From Sporosarcina sp. FSL K6-3457 (GTDB lineage Bacteria > Bacillota > Bacilli > Bacillales_A > Planococcaceae): DNA of 64,000 nt. The notes beneath the pieces are model-generated. The model was given only the letters and a program-made list of their open reading frames with translations. It searched no databases and had not been told where the DNA came from. The DNA lies in contig NZ_JBBOWX010000002.1 of assembly GCF_038007285.1 (NCBI RefSeq), positions 62,001-126,000 of the forward strand, in the 5' to 3' direction. A program made the position numbers and the translations under genes. Positions 19,511 through 28,802 of the stretch are shown here, in pieces. Position 1 is the first letter of the stretch; the number at the start of each line of letters is the position of its first letter.

Positions 19511-19560
19511 TAAGTGTACATGGTTTTTTGAGAAAAACTTATATGTACTTTGATATTTTT
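19511..19560 (+). terminator. Hairpin with T-rich tail after the GT8 gene
   Basis: AAGTGTACAT (19512) pairs with ATGTACTT (19543) with one bulge. An inner GTTTTT/AAAAAC stem lies inside, and TTTGATATTTTT follows. It is the first clear break in the operon since ~12.8 kb. Confidence 0.45.
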
Positions 19561-19582
19561 GCTCTTCTTTTTAAAAGGTTCT

Positions 19583-19600
19583 CCATCCTATATAGGATGG
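19583..19600. repeat. Perfect 18-bp palindrome
   Basis: CCATCCTATATAGGATGG reads the same on both strands and sits 58 bp upstream of the next gene. It could be an operator or a compact hairpin. No repressor gene nearby suggests its use. Confidence 0.45.
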
Positions 19601-19657
19601 AAAAGTGAAAGAATAAAATAGAACTATTATTTTCTATAAAAACTTTGATATAGGGAT

Positions 19658-20713
19658 GTGATTAAAATTTCATTATTAGTTTCAGCACTCATTAATAATT
19701 ATAACTACGGTCGTTTTATAGGAGAAGCTATTGAATCAGTATTAAATCAAACTTACCAAAATATTGAGTTAATCATTGTAGACGACGGTTCTACAGATAA
19801 CTCGGGTGAGATTATTAGTAAGTACGCGGAAAAATTCCCTGATAAAATTATTGCCGTTTTTAAAGAAAATGGTGGACAAGCATCGGCATTCAACAGTGGC
19901 TTTAAATTAGCTAAGGGTGAAATCATCTGCTTTTTAGATAGCGATGATTATTGGTTTGAAACTAAAGTCGAGAAAATTGTAGATGCTCATAATAAAGCAG
20001 ACATAGTAGAACATGGGATGCTTAATACAGGGGAGCATTGTCGATGGGTTCCAGATAAAAAACAAGCAGCATATCAGATGTTTGAAAAAGGTAGGTTCCT
20101 TAGATTCGCGGAAACATCTGCCTTGTCATTTAAAAAAGACATATTAGACAATATATTTCCAATCCCTGAGAAAGGAATAGAAATATGTTCTGAAACATTT
20201 TTAGTTTATTCAGCTTTGTACTATAATCCTCAGATAAAAACTTTAAGGGAAGCTTTGTCATTTTATAGAATTCACGGGGAAAATCACTGGTATGATAATG
20301 AAAATGCAGATAAAAATACTTTTTCTAAAATTATTAGTTTGATCAATGAAAATCTGAAAGAAAAAGGAGCAAATCCAATTATTTTCGGGCAAGAACGCAT
20401 AAATAAAATTATCAGTGAACTGAAGTTGGAAAGTAAAGTTAAATATGTTTTATATGGAACAGGAAGTTTAAGCCGTATTTTATATGACAAAATGAAAAAA
20501 GAGAAAAAGGAAGTAATTTATTTTATTGATTCTTTTGTAGATGATGGTTCGACAAAAATTAATAATATTACAATACTCCCGGTTTCAGAAATTCAAAAAT
20601 ATCAAAAAGACTTTGACTTTATTATTATTGCTAGTAGCTTTAAGATACAAATATTAAGAACTCTTTCTATGTATGACTTTGAAGAGAGTCGTATTATTAC
20701 TCTAGATATATAA
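19658..20713 (+). CDS. Family 2 glycosyltransferase with C-terminal PglD-like module
   Basis: GT-A domain with ALINNYNYGRFIGEAIESVL, IIVDDGSTDNSGE and the metal site ICFLDSDDYWFE near residue 95. RIHGENHW near 205 is the usual acceptor-side loop. The last ~90 residues form the recurrent module: YVLYGTGSLSRIL, IYFIDSFVDD, FIIIASSFKIQI. The start is GTG 19658, since the ATG two bases earlier runs straight into TGA. Close paralogue of the next gene. Confidence 0.8.
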   Translation: MIKISLLVSALINNYNYGRFIGEAIESVLNQTYQNIELIIVDDGSTDNSGEIISKYAEKFPDKIIAVFKENGGQASAFNSGFKLAKGEIICFLDSDDYWFETKVEKIVDAHNKADIVEHGMLNTGEHCRWVPDKKQAAYQMFEKGRFLRFAETSALSFKKDILDNIFPIPEKGIEICSETFLVYSALYYNPQIKTLREALSFYRIHGENHWYDNENADKNTFSKIISLINENLKEKGANPIIFGQERINKIISELKLESKVKYVLYGTGSLSRILYDKMKKEKKEVIYFIDSFVDDGSTKINNITILPVSEIQKYQKDFDFIIIASSFKIQILRTLSMYDFEESRIITLDI

Positions 20714-20789
20714 AATGAAAGATTGAGAATTAATGAATGAAATTAAAAGTTGATATATCTACTTTTATAGAAGGGTGATGTTTTAATAA

Positions 20790-21842
20790 ATGAAAATATT
20801 CGTCGCCATTACTAACTTTAATTATGGTCAGTATATTGGAGAAGCAATAGAATCTGTGCTTAACCAAACATACCCTAACTTTCAATTGGTCATTGTTGAT
20901 GACGGTTCAACAGACGATTCTCGAGCTGTTATTGATATGTATGCCTCGGAACATACAAATAAAATAACGGCTATATACAAAGAAAATGGTGGTCAAGGAT
21001 CCGCATTTAATGTTGCCTATAATCTTAGTGAGGATTTTGATATTGTCACCTTTCTCGATGCTGATGATTATTGGTTTCCAAACAAGCTCGAGGAGATTGT
21101 CTTATACCATAAAGAGTTTGACGTGGTTGAACATAGTCTAGAAACATCATTAAAAACGTGTCTTCTCAAACAAACAAAAAATAACTTATCAGAACGATTA
21201 AAGAGATATAGAACAGCGATATCTTTCGCTCCTACATCTGGTCTATCGTATAAAAAATCAGTACTCGATTCTATTTTCCCTATTCCTGAACATTTAACAA
21301 GGATTTGCGCGGATACATATATTAACTTAGTTGCTGTTTATAATGGAGCAAATATATGCACATTAAATCAGTGCTTAGGGTTTTATCGAATTCATTCCGA
21401 TAATAATTGGTTTAATAATATCGAGAAATATAAAAGCTTATATGAAGAATACATTGCATTTTTTAATGAGAAGCTAAAATTAATAAACCAACCTCCAATT
21501 CCAACATATGAAAAAGCTATCTATAATGGTATGAAGGATGTAGAGTATTTGTTATCAGTTCATAATAAAATTGCAGTGTATGGAATGGGGTTCTTTGGTA
21601 AAGTTGTTGCAAAATATCTTTCGGAAAATCAGTACGAAATAGTATGCTTTCTTCAGACATATCAGGATCATCAAAAAGAAAGTTTCTTTGGGAAGAGGAT
21701 ATATGGCATTCACGAAATTATGAATACAAAGCAAATGAATGATATCGACACTATAGTGATTGCTACTAGTTTTAAGTATGAAGTAATTTTGTTATTGGAA
21801 AAGCTAGGTATACAAAAGCAGATAATTAGTTTTGATATATGA
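20790..21842 (+). CDS. Family 2 glycosyltransferase with C-terminal PglD-like module (paralogue)
   Basis: GT-A domain with AITNFNYGQYIGEAIESVLN, IVDDGSTDDSRAV, and TFLDADDYWFPN near residue 90. The recurrent module follows from ~residue 258 (IAVYGMGFFGKVV, IVCFLQTYQDH, IVIATSFKYEV). Similarity to the 19658 gene runs along the whole length, so the pair looks like a diverged tandem duplication with two specificities. Confidence 0.8.
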   Translation: MKIFVAITNFNYGQYIGEAIESVLNQTYPNFQLVIVDDGSTDDSRAVIDMYASEHTNKITAIYKENGGQGSAFNVAYNLSEDFDIVTFLDADDYWFPNKLEEIVLYHKEFDVVEHSLETSLKTCLLKQTKNNLSERLKRYRTAISFAPTSGLSYKKSVLDSIFPIPEHLTRICADTYINLVAVYNGANICTLNQCLGFYRIHSDNNWFNNIEKYKSLYEEYIAFFNEKLKLINQPPIPTYEKAIYNGMKDVEYLLSVHNKIAVYGMGFFGKVVAKYLSENQYEIVCFLQTYQDHQKESFFGKRIYGIHEIMNTKQMNDIDTIVIATSFKYEVILLLEKLGIQKQIISFDI

Positions 21843-21860
21843 TTAGAGGGAGAATCGTTT

Positions 21861-22871
21861 ATGCAAGAAGTAGATTTCGTCATTGCTTGGGTAGACAGCC
21901 AAGATGAGAAATGGTTGAAAGAGAAACAGCAGTATGATCCAACTCCAATACTAAAGGCCAATGACTTGACGGGAGATATTAGATTTAGAGACTGGGGATT
22001 ATTAAAATATTGGTTTAGAGGTGTTGAAAATTTTGCCCCTTGGGTAAATAAAATACATTTTATCACATACGGTCATGTGCCGGAATGGTTAAGTGTAAAT
22101 CATCCTAAATTAAATATTGTGAAGCACGAGGATTTCATTGATTTGAAATATTTACCTACTTTCAATAGCGGAACAATTGAATTGAATTTACATAAGATTA
22201 AAGGCCTGTCAGATCATTTTGTTTATTTTAATGATGATTTTTATATTATTGACTCATTAAAGAAAACAGATTTTTTTAAAGATGGTTTACCCTGTGATGA
22301 AGGGGTATTTGGAAATGTTTTTTTTGAGAATCCTGCAACAAATTATGGTCTACAAATCTTGTATATGACGGGTATTATAAATAAAAATTTCGATTTTCTG
22401 GATTCGGTAAAGCGAAATAAAGATAAATTTCTGAATGATATTTATGAAGACCAACTATATCATAATGAATACTTTATAAAACGCAGTTTGTTTCCTGGAT
22501 TATACAATCACCATTTACCACAAAGTTTTAAAAAGAGTACTTTTCAAGATGTTTGGAATAAGGAATATGACTTACTTGATAACGCATGTATGGAGAAATT
22601 TAGGACAGTTAAATTAATTCATCAATATTTAATCAGGTTTTGGCAGGTCATGAGCGGAGACTTTGAACCTTCATTGCACCGGAAATTAGGCTACTCCTTC
22701 CCAGGAATTGTGAATGATCTTGATAATATTCTTCTGTTTATTGAGAACCAAGAAAGGCAAATTATCGTGATAAATGATAATGATGAAGTAGAGAATTTAA
22801 ATAAATATATAACAAGAGTAGAAAAGTCTTTTCAAAGTATTTTACCTGAAAAAAGTTTGTTTGAAAAATAA
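21861..22871 (+). CDS. Stealth-family sugar-phosphate transferase
   Basis: Contains the ordered Stealth conserved regions. CR1 is DFVIAWVDSQDEKW (residues 4-17). CR2 runs from FRDWGLLKYWFRG to IHFITYGHVPEWL (residues ~43-78). CR3 covers YNHHLPQSFKKSTFQDVW, and a C-terminal CR4-like segment follows. The SDHFVYFNDDFYI metal site lies between CR2 and CR3. Characterised relatives are capsule hexose-1-phosphate transferases and GlcNAc-1-phosphotransferase, so this gene suggests that the glycan contains phosphodiester-linked sugars. The start is ATG 21861 after TAGAGGGAGAA. Confidence 0.83.
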   Translation: MQEVDFVIAWVDSQDEKWLKEKQQYDPTPILKANDLTGDIRFRDWGLLKYWFRGVENFAPWVNKIHFITYGHVPEWLSVNHPKLNIVKHEDFIDLKYLPTFNSGTIELNLHKIKGLSDHFVYFNDDFYIIDSLKKTDFFKDGLPCDEGVFGNVFFENPATNYGLQILYMTGIINKNFDFLDSVKRNKDKFLNDIYEDQLYHNEYFIKRSLFPGLYNHHLPQSFKKSTFQDVWNKEYDLLDNACMEKFRTVKLIHQYLIRFWQVMSGDFEPSLHRKLGYSFPGIVNDLDNILLFIENQERQIIVINDNDEVENLNKYITRVEKSFQSILPEKSLFEK

Positions 22872-22891
22872 TACTCTCTATTATCTATTAA

Positions 22892-24037
22892 ATGGATGTG
22901 ACACGAGTGAATGTTTCAATATTAATAAATAACTATAATTACTCTAAATATCTACAGTTTTGTATTAACTCTCTGTTAAGCCAAACTTACAAAAATATCG
23001 AGATCATTGTATATGATGATGGATCAGGAGATGGGTCATTAGACGTTCTTACAGAGTTTGGCGATAAGGTTCAAGTTATATCCAATCCGAATTACGGTCA
23101 TTCTGCGAACCAAAACCAAGCAAATGCAATTTACCAGGCATTTTTAAAATCAAAGGGAGATATTATTTGTTTATTAGATAGTGATGATGCGTTCCATGAA
23201 GATAAAATAGAAAAGATTGTTACGACGTTTGCAGCAGATAACACGATTACAACAGTTCAAAACTTATTAAATGAAATAAATGGACAAGACGAGATTATGA
23301 ATAAGATTCGTCCTGTAATCAAACAAGTAGAGGATATTAAATCATATATATTTAAAGAGAGTAATTTTTTTCATTTATTTGTTGCAACAAGTGGATTATC
23401 TTTTAAAAGAGGTTTCCTTGAGAAAGTGTTGCCCTTAAAAGAAGATAATTTAACCTATGTTTGGCCAGATGCAAGATTAATGACTTTAAGTGTATTTCAA
23501 GGTCGTATAAAAACGGTAATGGAGCCGTTAACCTATTACCGAATTCACGGTATTAATGACTCAAACGCACGTGGTACGTATGAGGGACATAATACGTATT
23601 TAAGCCAAATCTATACGTATTTTAACGATGTTTCTAAAAAAAATGGATATCCCGAAATACAATATTCTAGAGAGAGTTATTTGGAAAATACTTATTTTTA
23701 TTTAAATCTAGATAATACTAAGTTATTGACATTTTGTGAGGATGTAAGAAAATCAGGGATTGATTTATGGATTTGGGGTGCTGGGGAAGCAGGCCAAAGT
23801 ATCTATCACCTGCTTAAAAAATACAATATTAAGACTCGAGGTTTTATTGACAGTAATCCAGTACGCAATGGTGAAATGATAATGCATTTACCAGTTCATA
23901 TGCCATTTAAATCGCCAAATGCCAAATATATTATTTCCCCGTTTCATGCTATTGACGCTATTACGAGGGAACTTAGAAACTTTGACCTAATAGAAGGTGA
24001 AGACTTTATTAATCCATATGGCGGTGAAGTGGTATGA
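22892..24037 (+). CDS. Family 2 glycosyltransferase with C-terminal PglD-like module
   Basis: GT-A domain with VSILINNYNYSKYLQF, IVYDDGSGDGSL and ICLLDSDDAFHED near residue 95, plus YYRIHGINDSN. From ~residue 286 comes the recurrent module with LWIWGAGEAGQSIYHLL and TRGFIDSNPV, ending KYIISPFHAIDAI. The start is uncertain: ATG 22892 lacks a good ribosome site, and a GTG at 22907 is possible. The end overlaps glf by 4 nt. Confidence 0.78.
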   Translation: MDVTRVNVSILINNYNYSKYLQFCINSLLSQTYKNIEIIVYDDGSGDGSLDVLTEFGDKVQVISNPNYGHSANQNQANAIYQAFLKSKGDIICLLDSDDAFHEDKIEKIVTTFAADNTITTVQNLLNEINGQDEIMNKIRPVIKQVEDIKSYIFKESNFFHLFVATSGLSFKRGFLEKVLPLKEDNLTYVWPDARLMTLSVFQGRIKTVMEPLTYYRIHGINDSNARGTYEGHNTYLSQIYTYFNDVSKKNGYPEIQYSRESYLENTYFYLNLDNTKLLTFCEDVRKSGIDLWIWGAGEAGQSIYHLLKKYNIKTRGFIDSNPVRNGEMIMHLPVHMPFKSPNAKYIISPFHAIDAITRELRNFDLIEGEDFINPYGGEVV

Positions 24038-25182
24038 AATTTAATACAGTTGTTATCGGTGCCGGCTATGCAGGACTAGTCCTAGCAGAACGCCTCGCAA
24101 CACAAAAAAATCAAAAAGTTCTTGTCATCGAGCAACGTCAACATATCGGTGGGAATACATATGACCGTTTCACGGATGAAGGTATCCTAATCCATGAATA
24201 CGGCCCCCACATTTTCCATACACGCTCTAAAGTAATCTGGGACTATCTTTCGCAATTTACGGAATGGCATCATTATGAGCATCGTGTGAAGGCGATGATT
24301 GATGGACAAGAAGTGCCGCTGCCATTTAATTTAAACACGATGGATCAAGTGTTTCCGAAAGGGCTTGCACAGCGTTTGCAGACGAAGTTAGTAGATTTAC
24401 TTGGCTATAATGTAAAGGTACCGATTTTAAAGCTTCGTGAGCAAGAGGACGAGGATTTGAAATTTTTGGCGGATTATGTGTACGAAAAAGTGTTTTTACA
24501 TTATACGCTCAAACAGTGGGGGATTGGTCCGGAAGAACTGGATCCGACGGTGACTGGACGTGTGCCTGTTTATATATCAAGAGATGATCGTTATTTCCAA
24601 GACCGTTATCAAGGGTTGCCATTACGCGGCTATACGGCGATGTTTCAAAAAATGATTAATCATCCGAATATTAGTGTTCTGTTGAATACGAATTATCGAG
24701 ATGTGATGACCATTGAGGCTGGGAAGATTGAGTTGTTTGGACAACCATTTACAGGTGATGTGATTTACACAGGTAAAATAGATGAATTGTTTGATTATAA
24801 GTATGGGGAGTTACCATACCGTTCTTTGCGGTTTGAGTATGATACGTATGATCAGGAATATGTTCAATCAGTCGGTCAGTTAAACACTCCGAATGGTTAT
24901 GACTTTACGCGTAAAACAGAGTTTAAGCATTTAACAGGGCAAAAGCATCCAAAAACAGTCGTGGCACGTGAGTATCCAGAGGCGTATGTCCGAGGAGAAA
25001 ACACGCCTTATTATCCGATTATTGCGGATGAAAACAAAGAGAAGCTTAAGCAGTACAGAAAGTTAGCTGAGCAATTGGAGTGCGTGCATTTAGTCGGGCG
25101 TTTAGCGGAGTACCGGTATTACGATATGGACGGGGTTGTTGCAGCAGCCTTAAAACTAGCAAAAAAATTAATTCAGGAGTGA
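24034..25182 (+). CDS. glf: UDP-galactopyranose mutase
   Basis: Flavoenzyme interconverting UDP-galactopyranose and UDP-galactofuranose. The FAD motif IGAGYAGLVLAERLA is at residues 7-21, the IGGNTYDRFTDEGI and EYGPHIFHT active-site segments follow, and HLVGRLAEYRYYDMD is near the C-terminus. The 382 residues are full length. It implies galactofuranose in the glycan. It shares an ATGA overlap with the upstream GT gene. Codon use here is less A/T-rich than in the preceding core. Confidence 0.95.
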   Translation: MKFNTVVIGAGYAGLVLAERLATQKNQKVLVIEQRQHIGGNTYDRFTDEGILIHEYGPHIFHTRSKVIWDYLSQFTEWHHYEHRVKAMIDGQEVPLPFNLNTMDQVFPKGLAQRLQTKLVDLLGYNVKVPILKLREQEDEDLKFLADYVYEKVFLHYTLKQWGIGPEELDPTVTGRVPVYISRDDRYFQDRYQGLPLRGYTAMFQKMINHPNISVLLNTNYRDVMTIEAGKIELFGQPFTGDVIYTGKIDELFDYKYGELPYRSLRFEYDTYDQEYVQSVGQLNTPNGYDFTRKTEFKHLTGQKHPKTVVAREYPEAYVRGENTPYYPIIADENKEKLKQYRKLAEQLECVHLVGRLAEYRYYDMDGVVAAALKLAKKLIQE

Positions 25183-25187
25183 GGTCT

Positions 25188-26339
25188 TTGAAAATATCAT
25201 CAATCATTCCTCTTTATAATGCTGAAAAGTATATAGAAGCAACATTGGACAGTCTAGTTCATCAAACCTACCCCCTTGATGAAATTTTAGTTGTAGATGA
25301 TTGCGGACCTGATTGTTCTGCAGAAATTGTTGAGGCATATAGCAAAAAGTATCCTCTAGTTCGACTCATTCGACAATCTTACAATCAAGGTGGCTCAGCT
25401 GCACGGAATCGTGGCCTAAAGGAAGCTCGTAATGAATGGGTATTAATGATGGATTCAGATGATACAATTCATCATGATTTAGTTAAGCTACAGGTTGAAA
25501 AGCTTCAACAATTTACAGATGTGCAGCCGAGCCCTGTGGCAGTGCATCCAGCATATGTGCAAACAGATGCAAGTGGAAATATCCTTGAAAATAGTGAATA
25601 CCGTGGCCAGCAATTGTCCTTTGATGAAACATTTGGATCCCTTTTAGTGCGTAACTATATTATTACACCGTCAGGCTTACTTTTACATCGTGAATCGGCG
25701 CTTAAAATTGGTGGTTATAAGACGGATTTTGTTGTATCTGAAGACGCTGAGTTTATTTTACGGCTATCACGTGAGGGCACATTTGTTTATGTTGATGAAC
25801 CATATGTTTACTTCAGGCGCCACGAGATGAGCATTACATCTGATTTAAAGAAAGCATCACAGGCTGGTAAAGCGATTTTGGATGTGTATTCAATCAAAGA
25901 AGTACGTGACGCTATTTATCGCCGGAGCTTTTCTAAAGAGAAAAACACAGTTGATTTTATAACGCTTCTTTATCAATTTAGTCGTTTTGACGAAGGATTT
26001 TTATATTTAAATGAGATTCAAAGTGATGAATTTAAAGTGTCAAAGCTGTTTTTATCAGCGTTGTATTATATAGAAAAAGAGCAGTTTGATGTAGCAAAAC
26101 CGATATTAGAAGAGCTACTTCTGGAAAATGATATGCATGGGGCTGCGATGAACAATATTGGAGTTCTCTATGCAATGGATGGTGACTTCAAGAAAGCAAA
26201 GGAATGTTTTGAAAAAGCAATCCATCACTATCCAGGTTATATGGACGCAACAGATAATTTGCGACAGATGGTTAATCCAAATGCATCCTATCGATTTACA
26301 AAGCGTGAGTTAAGGAAGAATTTGTTGAGGTATTCTTAA
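25188..26339 (+). CDS. Family 2 glycosyltransferase with C-terminal TPR repeats
   Basis: GT-A domain with SIIPLYNAEKYIEATLDSL, ILVVDDCGPDCSAE and the metal site VLMMDSDDTIHHD near residue 85, followed by YVYFRRHEMSI. The last ~110 residues contain TPR units (AAMNNIGVLYAMDGDFKKAK, then CFEKAIHHYPGYMDATDNL). The start is TTG 25188, six bases after the glf stop, behind CAGGAGTGAGG. The open frame extends further upstream but only inside glf. It probably adds a sugar, with the TPR part contacting a protein acceptor or partner. Confidence 0.8.
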   Translation: MKISSIIPLYNAEKYIEATLDSLVHQTYPLDEILVVDDCGPDCSAEIVEAYSKKYPLVRLIRQSYNQGGSAARNRGLKEARNEWVLMMDSDDTIHHDLVKLQVEKLQQFTDVQPSPVAVHPAYVQTDASGNILENSEYRGQQLSFDETFGSLLVRNYIITPSGLLLHRESALKIGGYKTDFVVSEDAEFILRLSREGTFVYVDEPYVYFRRHEMSITSDLKKASQAGKAILDVYSIKEVRDAIYRRSFSKEKNTVDFITLLYQFSRFDEGFLYLNEIQSDEFKVSKLFLSALYYIEKEQFDVAKPILEELLLENDMHGAAMNNIGVLYAMDGDFKKAKECFEKAIHHYPGYMDATDNLRQMVNPNASYRFTKRELRKNLLRYS

Positions 26340-26401
26340 TCCGAAAATCAAAAAAACTATTAAATATAAAATAACTATCTATCAGGAATGGAGTCATAAA
26401 A

Positions 26402-26641
26402 ATGAACATAAATAAATTAAAATCCGTATTCATAGAAGCACTAGGAATTGACGAATCTCTTGTCGTAGATGAATTAGCCTATAATTCAATTGCCGAATGG
26501 GATTCCATTGCACATATGGCGCTTGTAGCTGAAATTGATGATCAGTTTGATATTATGCTAGATACGGATGATGTGCTTGATATGAGCTCATTTGCGAAAG
26601 CGAAAGAGATTTTAGCGAAGTATGAGATTTCATTTGACTGA
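26402..26641 (+). CDS. Acyl carrier protein
   Basis: 79-residue four-helix carrier. Ser35 in the EWDSIAHMALV motif is the phosphopantetheine site. It is acidic and lies at the head of a five-gene acyl cassette (SDR, adenylating ligase, LuxE-like, LuxC-like), so it is most likely the dedicated carrier for that cassette and not the fatty acid synthase ACP. The ATG follows GGAATGGAG. Confidence 0.88.
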   Translation: MNINKLKSVFIEALGIDESLVVDELAYNSIAEWDSIAHMALVAEIDDQFDIMLDTDDVLDMSSFAKAKEILAKYEISFD

Positions 26642-26653
26642 GGAGAATTTGTG

Positions 26654-27397
26654 ATGCGATTGGATGGACAGGTTGTATTGGTGACGGGAGCATCCCGTGG
26701 AATTGGACAGGCTACTGCTATTTGTCTAGCTAAGGCGGGGGCTCAAGTTGTCATTCATGGGCGTTCGGAGGAAAATCTTGTTGGCACAGCTGAACAAATT
26801 TTATCCACAGGTGGTCTTGAGCCTTTGTCGGTTATTTATGACGTGCGTGATGGTGAAGCAATGAAACAAGCTCTTCTTCAAATCAAAAAGACTTTTGGCC
26901 GTTTGAACGGACTTGTGAATAACGCAGGCATTATGACAGAAGGACTGCTTGCAATGACCAAGACAGATGACGTTCAACAGATGATCGATGTCAATGTCAT
27001 TGCTGTGCTTCAACATATGCAGTTTGCGTCTCGTTTGATGATGAAAGAACGTGCTGGATCGATTGTCAATCTTAGCTCAATCATTGGCACTCGAGGAAGT
27101 GAAGGCAGTGTAGCATATTCTGCAAGTAAGGCGGCAATTGTTGGTGCGACGTTGTCTGCTGCGAAAGAGTGGGCAAGTGCAGGTATTCGTGTGAACGCTG
27201 TTGCTCCAGGTTTTATTGAGACGGATTTGACAGTTCACTATGAAGGTGAGAAAAAAGAGCAGTTACTTGAAGCGATTAAAATGAACCGTTTTGGTCGAGC
27301 GGATGAAGTCGCAGATGTGATTCATTTCTTGTTGTCCAATCGTTCTTCTTATGTAACGGGGCAAGTGATTGGCGTCGATGGAGGCATGGTGATATAA
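26654..27397 (+). CDS. FabG-like short-chain dehydrogenase/reductase
   Basis: Classical SDR with the NADP motif TGASRGIGQ, NNAGIM, the catalytic Ser in NLSSIIG, Tyr155 and Lys159 in YSASKAA, and the C-terminal VTGQVIGVDGGM. It is probably a 3-oxoacyl-ACP reductase acting on the adjacent carrier, making a 3-hydroxyacyl group. The start is ATG 26654 (a GTG lies directly before it) after GAGGAG. PtmA-type sugar SDRs of nonulosonate clusters are the main alternative. Confidence 0.83.
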   Translation: MRLDGQVVLVTGASRGIGQATAICLAKAGAQVVIHGRSEENLVGTAEQILSTGGLEPLSVIYDVRDGEAMKQALLQIKKTFGRLNGLVNNAGIMTEGLLAMTKTDDVQQMIDVNVIAVLQHMQFASRLMMKERAGSIVNLSSIIGTRGSEGSVAYSASKAAIVGATLSAAKEWASAGIRVNAVAPGFIETDLTVHYEGEKKEQLLEAIKMNRFGRADEVADVIHFLLSNRSSYVTGQVIGVDGGMVI

Positions 27398-27443
27398 CCA
27401 TGTCTTTTTTGATATAGTAAGAGATAGGAAAGGTGTGAGAATC

Positions 27444-28802
27444 ATGTTTTATGAAAAATGGAATTTAGGCAATCGCCCTGCTGTTGTGACACCGGGACGA
27501 ACGTATACATATGAGGAATTGAATAACGATATAGAAGAACTGTCCATGGGGTGGCAGTCAAAACAAAAAGAGCTTGTAGTGCTTCTTTGCGAGCATACGT
27601 ATGGAGTACTAGTCGCTTATTTAGCAGCGCTTCGTACGGGACATGCAGTGATGTTAGTAAGCTCGGATTTAGCTGACGATTTGCTTGCGGGAATCATTCA
27701 ACGATATCAACCGAAGTGGATTGTTGGGGAACGAATGCTAGTAGGCTATGAACAAGTGGAGTCGTCTATTTGGAGCAGATGTAGTGCGATAGACGTCACC
27801 ATTCACCCTAAGTTGGCAGTTTTACTTAGCACATCTGGAACGACAGGTAGTCAGAAATTTGTTCGATTATCGTATGCGAATCTTCAATCAAATGCTGAAT
27901 CGATTGTTGACTATTTGCAACTCGATGAACAACAACGTGGTGTCGCGAATTTACCGTTGTCATACTCGTATGGTCTATCCATTGTTAATAGTCATTTAGC
28001 GGCAGGCGCAACGATTTTATTGACGGATGAAAGTGTCATGGCAAAGTCGTTTTGGTCGTTCTTAAACGAACAACGGGCGACTTCGTTTGTAGGTGTACCT
28101 TTCACCTACCAAATGCTACAGCGAATCGGTTTTTTGAAAATGGATTTGCCACATTTGCAGATGTTTACGCAGGCAGGCGGTCGACTGGATGAGCGATTAG
28201 TGAAGCTATTTGGTGAGTATGCGAAAGAACATGGAAAACAGTTTTATGTTATGTATGGACAGACGGAAGCGTCGCCGCGGATGTCGTATATTCCTCCGAA
28301 TCGCCTGTTGGAAAAGACCGGATCGATTGGAATTGCTGTCCCTGGTGGCTCATTTAGTCTTGATTGTGATACAAGCGAACTGATTTTTGAAGGGCCGAAT
28401 GTCATGATGGGATACGCGGAATCGGTAGAGGATTTGGCAAAGGACGATGAAATGCAAGGTGTTCTGCATACGGGGGATTTAGCAATGGTTGATGACGATG
28501 GGTTTTATACAATCACAGGTCGGTTGAAGAGATTTGTTAAATTATTCGGTTTACGTGTCAATTTGGATGAGGTGGAGAAAAAGCTGGAACAGGAACTTCA
28601 GGCCGCTGTCGCATGTACGGGTAGTGATGACCGAATGGTGATTGTAGTGGAATCGGAAGAGTCGGTAGCGGTTGTGAAAGCGTATTTGGAATCTGCCTAT
28701 CAGTTGCATAAGTCTGCCTTTCGTATTCATGTGGTGGAAGCAATCCCACGGATGACCAATGGGAAAACGGATTATCGGGCGATAAAGGATGGTTTAGTAT
28801 GA
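27444..28802 (+). CDS. AMP-forming acyl-CoA/ACP ligase
   Basis: ANL-superfamily adenylating enzyme. The P-loop LLSTSGTTGSQKF is near residue 129. Further on are VMYGQTEASPRMSYI (A5-like), HTGDLAMVDDDGFYTITGR with the hinge Asp, and IPRMTNGKTDY with the C-terminal catalytic Lys. The 452 residues are slightly short for the family. It should load an acyl group onto the adjacent carrier protein or CoA. The start is ATG 27444 after AGGAAAGGTGTGAG. The stop overlaps the LuxE-like start (ATGA). Confidence 0.85.
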   Translation: MFYEKWNLGNRPAVVTPGRTYTYEELNNDIEELSMGWQSKQKELVVLLCEHTYGVLVAYLAALRTGHAVMLVSSDLADDLLAGIIQRYQPKWIVGERMLVGYEQVESSIWSRCSAIDVTIHPKLAVLLSTSGTTGSQKFVRLSYANLQSNAESIVDYLQLDEQQRGVANLPLSYSYGLSIVNSHLAAGATILLTDESVMAKSFWSFLNEQRATSFVGVPFTYQMLQRIGFLKMDLPHLQMFTQAGGRLDERLVKLFGEYAKEHGKQFYVMYGQTEASPRMSYIPPNRLLEKTGSIGIAVPGGSFSLDCDTSELIFEGPNVMMGYAESVEDLAKDDEMQGVLHTGDLAMVDDDGFYTITGRLKRFVKLFGLRVNLDEVEKKLEQELQAAVACTGSDDRMVIVVESEESVAVVKAYLESAYQLHKSAFRIHVVEAIPRMTNGKTDYRAIKDGLV

